Shown here one piece after another: positions 46,633 to 57,880 of a DNA stretch of 64,000 bases. This DNA is from Endomychus coccineus. Taxonomy: Eukaryota > Arthropoda > Insecta > Coleoptera > Endomychidae. Under the pieces are notes generated by a model. That model was given only the letters and a program-made list of their open reading frames with translations, was not told where the DNA came from and searched no databases. A program made the position numbers and the translations under genes. Position 1 is the first letter of the stretch. Each line of letters starts with the position of its first letter. Location of the stretch: the NCBI GenBank assembly GCA_958510875.1, contig OY294068.1:34142297-34206296 (forward strand), read 5' to 3'.

Positions 46633-48276
46633 ACGTGTGGCACTCGGGGACTGCCGCGGTAAAGCTATTGCATAGCATTTTTTCTCAACTTATGCAATTA
46701 TAATTATTTATTTTTTTTAATTTATGCAGTATTTTTTTTTCTTTGGTATTTTAATTGAAGTTACTTTTGAGCGTGGTGACCCATAAGAAAACAAATTTTT
46801 TTCTTTTATTGAATAAATGAGAAGTTAATATCGTTTAAAATATTTTTATTATCTTACAATACATGTAGGTTATTCAGGAATTTGTTATCATTGAAACTAT
46901 AGGTTTATGGTAACTGAATAACTGAAATAAGAGACATAAGTTTGAGACTTGATATCCTCTAAATATCTGGAAAATACCGCGTCAATGGTGGTCCCATATT
47001 TTGTTGTGGATTCTTGTGGATCATTATTCATTTTCAAATTCAATTTTTCCGAAAGAAAAGTTGTCAACCGCTCTGATTTTTTATCAGCGAAGTTGATGTT
47101 GAAATCGCCAACCAAGATAAATGGAAATTTATTACCATTTGCACCAAGTATTTTCGACCCTTCTTCAGTGTACTCCAGTAAAGTGCGATGAATAAAATGC
47201 TCTACCTCGTCCAATTTTGGATTCGGAGAAATGTAAATTGCTACCATGACTATGTGTAGGCCATTTCTAAGTTTGCATAAGCACGCACAAATATCTCCAA
47301 CAAATGAGCGCCTAACATTAACATCGCTAACGTGTGCAATATGTATTTCAATATTCGGAGTCATAATATTAGTAACATTATTATTATTTTGGTAAATAGC
47401 TACCCCACCTTTTGGAACAGTATCTCGTTTGAATTGAACAATACAATTGAAATTAAGTATTTCAATCGGATTATCATGCGCCATGCAAGTTTCGGTAAGA
47501 AGTAACACATTTGTTTGTCTCGTAACTGAATCTTGTAAATCGTATTTGTGACTATTTAGACTTTGGCAATTGAAAGTCATTATTGAAATGCCATTTCTAT
47601 TACTAATGAAATCTAAGACACTTTGAACTGTCGTCTGAACACTATTTAAAGGCAGTCTTGAATTTTTGCAACAAAGATGCAGTCGATGCAGCTTGCCTTC
47701 GATTATTATAAAACTTTAATGTAGAATTATCGTTTTTTGTCGTGATATACAATTTTTCAATATTAGTCACCCGAGAGAGCGCAACATAAACGAGTTCCTG
47801 TTATTTTTCGTTACGGAATTTCTTAATTCGATCGCCGAGCTCAAAGCCCGCGATAAAAGCTATATGCAATATATGCAATAGCTTAATAGAAACAGGTACT
47901 CTCAGGTCTCAGGTCTCTGCTACGCGCGTCTAACGTATAAACTCTAACTGACGCGTAGCGAGCTCCTAGAAACATATGTCAAAATGATTTCGTTCGTAGC
48001 TAATTACAGAGGACGCCTGGAGTTCATGCAATTATGTTTTTAGATAATTCGAACCTTCTAATTTCAATAGGCCACGTGAAAATCCCGGAGTCTGAAGCGC
48101 TAGAGTGTTATAACATTCGTATAAAATAGCGAAATTTCTCACTTTTAGAAACTTCAAATTAATTAATTAATTTGACACATGCTAGGTGTTTAGGTCATAC
48201 ATTATTTTTCGTTACGGAATTTCTTGATTCGGTCGCCGCGCTCAAAGCCCGCGATAAAAGCTATATGCAATAGCTT
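46633..48276 (-). mobile_element. Helentron family 1, deleted copy with doubled 5' end
   Basis: The 3' end at 46633-46676 (minus; ends GAGTGCCACACGT) matches 435-479 and 61207-61250. The 5'-end motif AAGCTATTGCATATAGC then TTTATCGCGGGCTTTGAGC occurs at 48276-48210, as in 59071-59140, followed by about 320 bp shared with 59141-59455. A second copy of the motif lies at 47884-47809 and is joined straight to helicase sequence at 47803. The element has thus lost Rep and nearly all helicase, and one end is duplicated. Both ends share AGCTTTA(T/C)CGCGG, so the two termini carry a related motif. Confidence 0.75.
46897..47803 (-). pseudogene. Helentron helicase tail fused to EEP endonuclease
   Basis: From 47803 (minus): ELVYVALSRVTNIEKLYIT is motif VI of a Pif1-family helicase, the C-terminal end of the Helentron Rep-helicase. 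A frame change follows, then IMTFNCQSLNSHKYDLQDSV starts the endonuclease (47580-46897). It has LLLTETCM (catalytic Glu), VAIYISPNPKLDEVE, LVGDFNINFADKKSE (catalytic GDFN), TTIDAVFSRY and YVSYFSY, then SVTINL. The expected SYHKPI is out of frame because of an 8-bp tandem duplication (TTCAGTTA twice), so the catalytic His is lost. The same duplication is in the copy at 60635-60985. Loss of Rep and helicase makes it non-autonomous. Confidence 0.8.
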
Positions 48277-49360
48277 AAAAATTTACGCGGACGACATTAC
48301 TCAAACGTGTATCATACTGTATATTTGATTTTCCCTTATGAATTTGGCAAATTGAGATTAAAAATCGACTTGTTTCAGGAGATTCCTCAGAAATGGATAG
48401 TTTGGATGAAAATGAAATTATTCTGTACTTTAGGAAAGCACTCTTATTCCCCACATTTTTATAGACTAGGATCCCAAAAAATACCGTAAAATGACTGTAC
48501 TATTTCAGTAGTTAAAGGTGATTGTTTATTTTAATAATGTGCAGTCAAACCTTTTAGAAGTAAATATCACACATAATAACAATCGTGCAGTTGTCAGTTT
48601 TAAATGATTAAGGTAGTTCAGTGGGTAGTTCGATTTAGTTGGAAATAGTAGGTACCTAACTACTTGCAACATGTTACTTTTACTATGGATATAATTCAAT
48701 CAGTACAATCGAGTAATTTGAATATCTCGGAAGGATAATATAATAATTAGAATGTTCAGGGAAGCTCCCACTGTGAATTTAACAACAAAATTCTTACTAC
48801 AGGAAGCATATTAAGAAATTATATATCGTAATGAACGTACTTCAAAGATACCACGCTGAAATTAAGAAATTTGCGCTAAGTACTTTTATGAGACCCTAAC
48901 TCGTCAGGTATTAATCCCCATAGTTGCCAGATCTTAAACCCCATGGTTTCAGTGAATGGAATTTCAACATATTTCCAATATAATTAGGTTTTTCCTGTTT
49001 ACCTAGTATACAAAATATCCAGATTTGTCATCGAAGCGTAATTCTCTTTGTTATCAGTGGGATTTCAGGGGTATTTCCAGAATATCCACATCTTGCCACG
49101 AAATGTAAATAAAGCCTATTGAGCGAAGTCTGAAAATAAGAGTATCTTCCAAAAGTTACTACGGTATTGATTCTACATTACCTAATAGAATAAAATAACT
49201 AGACAATTCAACTTTGTTCTTTTTTTTGAGAATGAGTAATATATTGAAAATATTTCGGAATAAGTAGTCATTCGATAAACTATCGAACTAAAGAGTTCAT
49301 ACCTTTGGATACGCTATGAACGAAAAATAATCAGCCTCACCCACTTAAAATGCTGTTAAA
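48277..49360. other. No supportable gene
   Basis: AT-rich DNA. The plus frame at 48307-48489 has no recognised domain and no splice or poly(A) context. Confidence 0.35.
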
Positions 49361-50520
49361 GTTTTAAAGGTGAGGACCTTTTATCTACCAAGTAGTCATC
49401 TTCAGTACTTTAATAGTATTTTTACTGTTAGCAGAACATATCTTAAATACAGATCACACAGGGCAGGATTAACAAACTTAAGGGGCCTTAAGCAATTAAA
49501 ATTTGGAGGCCCTCTTCATATATATTATATGTAAACATGTCTTAGAAACACATAAAAACACCTTAAAGCATATTTTCTATACCTTTGAATTTCTTTACTT
49601 TACTCTCGCGGTTTCAATGTCTTGATATGTGTCAATACGTTTTATAATTGGTTGCAATTCAGTCATGAAGTCTTCTTTTTGACGTTGATTGTTATTGTAT
49701 AAAGTGCTGAAATGATTTTATTTTAACACTGAGTACTAAAATGAGTTCATTGAGGCACTAGTGGTGAAATGAGTTTAGTAACATAAAAATATATTGGTTT
49801 TAACTTACTTGGTAGCAAATTTGCAACTTCTTCAACTCCCGAATTCAGATTCGCGCATTATATAAATGTGATATTTTGACAAATATGTCTTGAAATTGGC
49901 GCTTTTTCACGATAACTCTATATCACGATTTTTGCATTGTTATCTCCATAGCAACAAACAAAAATGTCTTTGATACTGTCTAAATGAAACGTAATGAAAA
50001 TTTTATTTTGTTCGTAACAACTGAATTACAAAAAATCTTGTATAAAACACGATTCAAAATGGCGTGATTTTAGCACTCGCTCATTTGCAACTATGTAGTT
50101 GTAACTCATTTATGACACAGCGTATAATGAAAATCATGTATTTAAATGAAACAAGATCAATAATATTGATATCATTATTGGAGAGTTCTTTCTGACAAAA
50201 GATCAACAAAATGAATGTAGATAAGTTACAGTGATGTGATCTTGTGGAGGTAAATCAAATTTAGCCTCAACAAATAACACTTAGTTTGAGAACCCCATCG
50301 AGGAGGTCCTTAGCAATTGCTTTGTTAGCTTGTGATTGAGGTCTCACCTTTTCTCAACAAAGTCAAATCACTTTTGAAATACAGTACTGACAAATATCTA
50401 GGAATCTAGAAGTCCTTATTTGTATTAGTAATTCCAAATACTATTTAAACATGCATATTTTGTTTTGTAATTTAGTTTAGGGACTCTGATGATGGTTACT
50501 TGGTAGCTGAATGATTCTCA
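49361..50520. mobile_element. PLE family 2 remnants, with one hAT-like end
   Basis: At 49370-49420, minus strand, GACTACTTGGTAGAT followed by AAAAGGTCC matches the terminal motif of the PLE remnant at 56300-56340. At 49430-49460, AGAACATATCTTAAATACAG matches its endonuclease coding (AGAACATATCTCAATTACAG at 56535). At 50370-50515 a 3' part reads through CTTTTGAAATACAGTACTGA to CTCTGATGATGGTTACTTGG. The hAT-like end CAGGGCAGGATTAACA sits at about 49462. A stretch near 49985-50105 is also a direct match to 52045-52170. Confidence 0.5.
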
Positions 50521-50831
50521 GTATAACAGTATTTTTTATGGATAAGGAGGATTATTTCTAAGTTGAAGTAATCATTTATTCATCGTTATCTAGTTATTTT
50601 TATGTATACAAACAGGTTGAAGAAATCCAATTATATGGTTGGGGAGTATAGGTACATACAAAATTATGAAACAAATAGTGTCAATTATTTTAACCATATA
50701 GCTTATAGGGAAAAATAATCACGAATTACTGAATATTATGTGTTTTTCGATTCCGTTATGAAAAGTCATCTTTTTGACACTGATTTTTTTTGTTAAAAGT
50801 GGTTAATTTAAACACATATAGTACTGAAATA

Positions 50832-52007
50832 GTGGAGTCAATCTACGGAAAAATAGGACGAGGTTCGGAAAAATTAAAATTAAAATAATTAAGATTGGTA
50901 CCCTTTTATTGTTGGTATTTGAGGAACTTTCAGTCCAAATTTCGTGACATTCCGTTAACCCCCCTCCTGAAATATATATATATATATATAAATACGTTTT
51001 TTGGAGCAAAAATTCAAATTGGGCTAGTTTGGCCAAATTGCAACCAAATTGGATAAAATTTGGTGAAAAGTAGATCGTGGAAATGACAATAAGTGGCTTA
51101 AATATGGGCTACAAATATTGAATAGTTTTGCTTAAAATCCAAATTTGGCCCAAATTTCAAAATGACTCCCGTTTTTGTCAAAAAACTCTACTTAGGCTCA
51201 AATTAAAGGTTATTTTATGTACATCAGTGTGGTATATGTCCGTAGCAACTTTTTTCTACGATTCATCTATTTTTTGGCCATTTACGGTATATATATCATA
51301 AACCATTTATGTGATCCACATCAACGTTATATTTTTTGTACTATGAAATGCGTTATTATTTAAGTGTTAATTAATTTATGTGTATATTATAGTAAATATA
51401 CGAACATCATATACAGAATTCTAATTTTGAAAAATTAAAAAAAATGACTAAAAATAAATAATGGTAAATAATGATGTATTTCATAGTAGGTACTAAAAAT
51501 ATAACGTTGATGTGGATCACATAAATGGTTTATGATATATACCGTTAATGGCCAAAAATGGATGAATCATGAAAAAAGTTGAAACGGACATATACCACAT
51601 TGAAGTACATGAAATAACGTTTAATTTTAGCTTTAAGTAGAGTACGCTTCGACTTTTTTGACAAAAGGGAAGCCATTTAAAAAAAAACGTATTTATATAG
51701 ATATATTTCAAGAGGGAGGTAAACGGAATGTCTCGAAATTTGGACTGAAGGTACCTCAAATATCAACAATAAAAGAGCATCAGTTTCAAATCTTAGCCGG
51801 AAGTGTAAAGGGTCCAAAAAAAAAACTCCAAAACTGACCTAAAAAAGGGCAAAAAACAGTTTTTTGAAGGTTAGACATGATTCCACCCAAAATTGGTAAA
51901 AGAAATTTCAGGACCTTATTATTTTTATCGAGACACTATTTTTTCCAGGTTGCTAACCTCTATCAAATTTTTACGAATCTCGTCCTATTTTCTTAGATTG
52001 ACTCCAC
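50832..52007. mobile_element. 1.2 kb foldback element with TA target site
   Basis: Ends GTGGAGTCAATCTA and TAGATTGACTCCAC are inverted and flanked by TA (50830-50831 and 52008-52009). The arms match for most of their length, for example ACGTTATATTTTTTGTAC and GTGATCCACATCAACG in the left arm with their inverses at about 51490-51525. The axis is near 51420. A short TA microsatellite (about 50973-50990) is longer in the left arm. No transposase. It is the same type of element as 21034-22332 but unrelated in sequence. Confidence 0.8.
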
Positions 52008-52009
52008 TA

Positions 52010-53087
52010 AAATGAGTTCATTGACCATCTAAATGAAAATGAAACGTTATCAAACTTTTGTTATTTTCGTAACAATTGAATTACAAAAAATCTTGTACAA
52101 AACTCGATGCAAAACTGGGTGTTTTTACACACGATATTTTCACATCTAGTTATTAAAACACGCTCATTTTTCAATTAGCTGTATAGGTTTTGATCCACTT
52201 ATATTGGTATCAAAAATGTCTATTTCTTGTTTGATCTAATCAAAACTATCACACATAGTATATTATGATTATTATGATGTATCTACAGAGAAATATGTGA
52301 ATGACAAAAAAGTTGCTAAAATATTAATTCCAAGGCATTCTACTAGTTTAAGCGGGAAGCTAGCAGGATCATCGCCAACATTTTCGTATGGCAATAAATT
52401 AGAAAAGTTGTCGTCTATCAAATACTATGATTGGTTTCCAAATATCGGTTTTAATGAAGCTCAAAGCAATTCAAAAAAATATTTCAATTTTTGAAATTAG
52501 TTCCTGATGATTTTCATTAATCATTTGTTATTAATGATTTTTATACCCATGCCATGACGCGCAGAGCCTGCGGCGCCGCAGTCTCTTCGCATCTTCCGCC
52601 GAGCTCTACGACCACGCATTCCACACTTTCAAAAAACGCTGCTCTGCTCTGGTCTACAGTGAAAATTTGCACTATTTATTTCTATTCAGGGTAATGATGA
52701 GAACGTTTCTTCAAATATGATCAATTTATTACTAATATACTTTTATTCATTGTTCTAAAATGCATATTAACATCCAAAGCCTGAACTTTAACACAGTTAA
52801 TTTAATTAATAGTTGGTTATTTATAGGATATGTAATTGCGTTCAATTTCAACAACTAATGACATGATTGACGTCCACCTTTATACCTGTAGCATCATCAT
52901 GGCAACCATTAGATAAGAATCAAGTTCGTTCGGGGAGAGTAGGTTTAAACTGTATGAATTGCAACCCTTTTGTGTATTTACATCCTTTATGAGGTGGGGG
53001 TTGAGGAGAAAAGGCACCTGTACATCGTTATATCAATTTGAGCATTCGTGTTTATGCAATAACCTGTGATGCACTTTTTCATTCACT
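52010..53087. other. No supportable gene
   Basis: It contains the dispersed match to 49735-50105 at its left edge. The frame 52297-52494 (65 residues) has no recognised family. A GC-rich patch at 52555-52620 stands out but has no open reading frame of note. Confidence 0.35.
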
Positions 53088-53172
53088 ATGTATTTGAAGA
53101 GAAGTTTTTATGGTGTATCTTTTTTGTTGGTGTTTTTTGTGAAGTTTGGATCCAGCAGACGATTAATAATCA
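53088..53172 (+). CDS. Signal-peptide exon, gene assignment open
   Basis: ATG at 53088 gives MYLKRSFYGVSFLLVFFVKF then GSSRRLII, ending ATCA|GTAAGAAC. A basic start, the core GVSFLLVFFV and a donor one base into a codon (phase 1) make a good signal exon. In phase it could join the CLIP-protease exon at 57881 (A plus AT gives Asn) or the closer terminal exon at 54016 (A plus TA gives Ile). The CLIP-only gene also has a phase-1 signal exon about 3 kb before its CLIP exon, which favours the first option by analogy; distance and the local poly(A) signal favour the second. Alternative splicing could use both. Confidence 0.5.
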
Positions 53173-54015
53173 GTAAGAACGAAACCTCCTATTTTTTCCT
53201 AATTTGAATCAGTAGAATTTGTATAATTGTATAACCTAGTAACATATTTTAATCATTCAATCATCTGTTAATAAGGTTAAGTTTCAACATTTTCATTTAT
53301 GTTCAAATATAATGGTACTCCATTAAAATTCTACATTTCGAATGTTATTTCGATTTGATTCTAAGCTTGTGATTGTGATGAAGGAATTTTCTTCTCTGAT
53401 TGGTAAATTATAAACGTATATATATACGCATAACCATCTCGAAAGCGGTTTGAGATATCTTAATGAAATCTTGTACACAAACATCGACACGTTTTTTTCT
53501 TGTCGCATACTTAGAATCCAAGGCAACTAGATTTTCTGGATGGCATCTGCAATTCTTGAATTTAACATCGTTAGTTAAAAAATTTCTTCCGATGTAAATA
53601 TTGTATGGTTTATTTCCCAAATAGATTAAAAGAAATTACTAAAACGTCTTTTAATCCCTTTTGGCGAGAATGCACTTTGGCGCATTAAATCTGGAGAAAA
53701 ATTGCAATACGGTAGAAACAGTTAGTTTTTTATTACATAAGAACATTATACCAACTTATTTTGAATTTATTTTGTCAATGCTTCAATCGTGAAAATTTAT
53801 AAATATTTTATTTTCACTTTGATTACTGTAATATTTATGAATAGTCACATAATAATGAATATTAGAGTCAAATTAGGTATTTCATATCCTTCAATAATAA
53901 ATAAGAAGTATACAAAAATCAGACCTTAATTAAGTGAGATGATTTGATCGTGCAAAGTTATGATGGAAAAAATGTATACTAATCCAAATTTTGTTTCAAA
54001 TATGTTCATACACAG

Positions 54016-54200
54016 TATCTCCAAAAATAAATATTCGCCTGAGATTTAGTAGCAACAGTATTGTAAAACCCTTTTTTCATCATGGCAACTTAACAGGAGG
54101 TAAATATATAGATTCATTGGGAGAAAACATCATCCCTCAAATTAGGCTGTGTAAATTCATTGAATCAAAGCCAGGAAATGTGGTTCCGGTCCCATGGTAG
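54016..54200 (+). CDS. Candidate terminal exon of a short secreted protein
   Basis: Acceptor-like TTCATACACAG ends at 54015. The frame then reads SPKINIRLRFSSNSIVKPFF, HHGNLTGGKYIDSLGENIIP and ends KPGNVVPVPW with TAG at 54198-54200. AATAAA follows only 17 bases later (54217-54222). Joined to 53088-53172 the product is 89 residues. No family is recognised; there is one Cys. The frame is not one of the transposon types seen here. The evidence is the frame, splice phase and poly(A) signal only. Confidence 0.35.
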
Positions 54201-54725
54201 ACAGTCTGACACATCGAATAAATAGTTTTATTTGGAAAATTCATTCAAAAATTTCAATCTAGTTTTTGATTTTTGTCTTCATAATTTAAATTTTCATAAA
54301 CTGTCCCGTAACATAAAAATCTAAATATATTGCATTCTCACTATCTTGCGTAAATCGTTCAGATTTACATTGACAGGTATTTAAAATGGGACGAACATAT
54401 AAAACAATTGACAATTAAAATACAGATTTCTAGACTCTACTGCTTCAAAAATTTACTACTTAGGTACTACCTACATCCCTGAAACAAGTAAACGACTATA
54501 ACCTTTTTTCAAAATTATCTAAACAATACACGTTGATTTCTTTCATTTTCAAATAATTCATAATTATAAAGTAAACTTTGATTTGGAAATTTTAAATTCA
54601 TATTGTACGCTATTACAAAAATGTCGTGTAAATAAGATACAATTTATTAAGAAGTGTTGCACACAAGTAACTAGAGTAATTCTAGCTACTTAGGCATTAC
54701 TATTCCATAGTATTCAATGTTACCC
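54201..54725. other. No recognisable feature beyond a poly(A) signal
   Basis: AATAAA at 54217-54222; the remainder is AT-rich without frames. Confidence 0.35.
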
Positions 54726-54917
54726 AGTGTCGAACTGGACCGGCGGGATACCGGGAGATTTCCCGGTAGGCCCTGCCGTTTCATTGTTGGTGGGCCGGTC
54801 GATTTTTAGGAAAATATTAACACTACTACAAATTTCTTCCGAAACGCGAAACGCAAAGGATGGTGGGCCTTAGACTTTAATTTCCCGGGGGGCCTTTTGT
54901 GGTCCAGTCCGACACTG
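54726..54917. mobile_element. hAT MITE, 192 bp, perfect 8-bp target duplication
   Basis: Ends CAGTGTCGAACTGGACC and GGTCCAGTCCGACACTG are inverted with one mismatch. ATGTTACC is present on both sides (54718-54725 and 54918-54925). The interior has a CCGGGAGATTTCCCGG palindrome and GGGCC blocks. It is much more GC-rich than its surroundings and non-coding. Confidence 0.92.
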
Positions 54918-55093
54918 ATGTTACCTATCATATATGCTTATAGTTATATAATAATAATTGTTATAATTAAGATACATCTTTTATAAATATATGTGGAGTT
55001 TATTATGTACAATTATGTACTATTAAAGAAACAATTAATACAGTTGAACGTAATTAAGCGAAGTAATGATTTTCACAAAAATGTTCTTACTAA

Positions 55094-55771
55094 TCACTAC
55101 ATAGTATAAAACAAAGTCGCTTTCTCTGTCCCTATATCCCTATGTCTGCTTAAATCTTTAACTACGCAACGGATTTTGATGCGGTTTTTTTTAATAGATA
55201 GAGTGATTGAAGAGGAAAGTTTATATGTATAATAACATCCATTAAATAGTGGAGAAATACTGTTATTTTTGAGGTTTCTAATGTGATGTCGTAAATAATT
55301 ACATTTTTTCCGCTTACATTGCAAACGCAGGCTGAACCCTACGAGATATATCAAAATAATGTACTAAGTATTGTACACATTGAAAAGGTCTACAGAAAAC
55401 TCCGCGATGGTATATGTCTATCTCTTATGGTTATCCCACAATACCATTTTTTGTCATTTACTTTTTACGACAAATAATGGCTAATTTTCGAAGCGATTTT
55501 AACCAATACAGCATTAATCCTTATCCAATTAAATACCTTAAATACATTGTTGATTTAATATAGATCTATATGGCCCTTTACAGCATATGATTTGAATGAA
55601 TATTTTCGAAGATATTACAGATTTAAAAATTGCGGGACGTAGTGTTTGCGGCGGTACCGGCCGGCCGGGCGGGAGCGTGCCTATAAATAGCGCGTCGGAG
55701 GCCGCGCTTCTCTCTATAGCACTTTGAATTTATCAGCATTGCACCCGTGTGAAGCCAGGGCGGGTCGCTAG
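55094..55771 (+). mobile_element. Non-autonomous Helitron
   Basis: It starts TCACTACATAGTATAAAAC after A and ends TCGCTAG before T, the A-T insertion and TC...CTAG ends of canonical Helitrons. A 3' hairpin (CCCGTGTGAAG...AGGGCGGG, 55744-55764) lies a few bases before the end. The 5' part has the conserved blocks GTCGCTTTCTCTGTCCC, ACTACGCAACGGATTTTGAT and AATAGATAGAGTGATT. A GC-rich patch (55640-55715) is unlike its surroundings and may be captured DNA. No Rep or helicase. Confidence 0.85.
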
Positions 55772-56299
55772 TACAATATATATCGAGTAAACTACAATTG
55801 TTTCGACATACGGTGTCTCTATCAAGTGAGTTTTACATACTAAATTTTAAGAACTATTTACTCTATGCTCCAAACTAATTGGGTTATTAGTGGATAATTT
55901 ATGATAGTGATGAATTAGGGAATTGATTAATATGCATGAGTAGATCTATTTCTAATATTTAGGTAACTTCATTATCTGTTTGAAAGTAAGAAGTGATTAA
56001 TGGCTAGTACAATTTGATTATAACAAAGAAAATGTGAAATTTTTAGTTGAACATATTCAACAATAGTTTTGAGTTAACAACATTTTGTCTACTATATCTA
56101 TTAATTTCTAGAGACTCTAACAAGGATAACTTATAGCTTTTATTTTTAAAGGTATGTGAAATTATAAATTACATAAAAAAAAAAATAATTGGATAACTAT
56201 AATAACTTCATATATTATATAAAAGAGTTCACATTTGTGGATAAACTATAAAACTAAATAGTATTATTATCACCTTCAAACTAAAAATGCTATTGAAGC
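55772..56299. other. No recognisable feature
   Basis: AT-rich intron or intergenic DNA. Confidence 0.35.
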
Positions 56300-56790
56300 A
56301 CTAAGGACCTTTCAGCTACCAAGTAACCACCATCAGAAGAAAACTAAATTAGAAAACAGAATGTTCCTGTTTATATACCATTTGGGGTTAATGATGCAAG
56401 CACAATCACACAATCAATTTTGTAAATTGATTGCGGCATGTTCAAAATGCTATGTGGGTCAAACTAGAAGAAACATTTTAACTCTTGTAAAGAACATTTT
56501 GCTCAGAATAATAGAGATAAATCAGCATTATCAGAACATATCTCAATTACAGGTCACACCATTTGTAAAGAAATTTTATCACTTTTAAAATACAGTACGG
56601 ACGAATACGAATACGGGATGGAAATCTATAAGCGAAAAACCAATTTATTGAATTCAGATTTATCTCTAGCTAAGGGCAACCCCTTGTTGCATTACTAATT
56701 CCAAGTAGTATTTAGACATGTATATTTTGTTTTCTAATTTAGTTTACTCTGATAATGGGTACTTGGTAGATGGAAGATCTTTATTACTTC
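56300..56790 (+). pseudogene. PLE family 2 remnant (GIY-YIG endonuclease and termini)
   Basis: The frame 56361-56588 has CSKCYVGQTRRNI, the GIY-YIG signature of PLE endonucleases (C-x-x-C-Y-V-G-Q-T). A shifted frame then gives SALSEHISITGHT (the usual SALxEH). A tail up to about 56700 follows. On the minus strand at 56300-56337, CTGATGG, GGTTAC-TTG-GTAGCT and GAAAGGTCC form a hammerhead-like terminus with one core change. A second, more degraded copy of the terminus follows the frame (CTCTGATAATGGGTACTTGG, about 56748). It is distinct in sequence from PLE family 1. Confidence 0.6.
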
Positions 56791-57329
56791 AATAGTGATT
56801 TGAACTTATTAGTAGGGGTCTTAATGAACTTAACCAAAACATTCGAAACTCAATTAGGTACCAGCATCATTTCGATATGGGAATGTTTGAATATAATGAT
56901 CAAACATAGGCGTGTATTGATAATGATTACAAATTTAGAAGTATGTTATTAACATAATTATATAATAATTAATATTAGGAATATTTCTTCATTTTCACTA
57001 ACACTTCATTAGTACAATGATAATTGTGAATGCAGTTAAGATACCATCGCATGATTATCAAACTGAATCCAGCGAAGGAAATTTTTTATTATCATTATGT
57101 TTATAATGATATGTTATATTCATATAATATATTCAAAACATTTAACTGACTCCATGAATGTTGATTGATAAATAATTTAGAAAAAAAAACTGTATTAAAA
57201 TTTAAACCTATTACAAAAGAAAAACAAATATATCCTAAAAATGATTATAAGTACCCATATAAAATAAATTGGACCACAAATAGAATGAGTATCTTTCTAG
57301 TGTATATAAATATTTTATCAGCTTCAGAT

Positions 57330-57780
57330 TTTTTCTGACAACAAGTGTAAATGTTAGATAGAATCATCTACCTGTAACCAATGCTGGAAAAATTACTGCA
57401 ATCAAAAGAGCATTAAAAATAGAATAATGAATTATTGTGATAGTAATAATATCCCCTCAAACTCACAATTCGGGCTTAGAGAAAAATTATCAACAGAAGA
57501 TGCAGTATTTAAGTTAACAAATACTATATTCGACTCTTTTCAGAAGTATAACAAATGTTTCACAGTATTTTTAGATCTAGCAAAGGCATTTGACACCGTA
57601 AATCATCATTTCAATGTTTGGTGCTACTTGGTATTAGAGGAACTATATTAGATTTGCTAAAAGATTATCTAACAAACAGAGTACAGGTTGTTGAAATGAA
57701 AACACGTTCAGTGATCCTTTACCAATAAATATGGGCGTACCAAAGGGAACAATTTCGTATTTGCGAATAGGCATTGATTT
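57330..57780 (+). pseudogene. LINE reverse transcriptase palm fragment
   Basis: The frame from 57427 reads SNNIPSNSQFGLREKLSTED then AVFKLTNTIF, and CFTVFLDLAKAFDTVNHH, the motif with the first catalytic Asp (FLDLAKAFD). A frame change follows, then LVLEELY / ILDLLKDYLTNRVQVVE and MGVPKGT (the usual GVPQGT). The YxDD part is absent. The good match to Jockey/CR1-like polymerases is limited to this 400 bp. It lies just before the CLIP-protease exon. Confidence 0.7.
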
Positions 57781-57880
57781 CAATCAATGGGGTAGGTTTC
57801 ACTGTTCCAAATTTGTTGCTTAATAGGCAAGTGTTTCTCTTTTCTGAACGCATATTTTATATTCCACATGTTGGTTACAG

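Noticed and set aside
52297..52494. 65-codon frame with YYDWFPNIGFNEAQ
   Set aside because: Not matched to a known transposase or host family, and no splice or poly(A) signal nearby.
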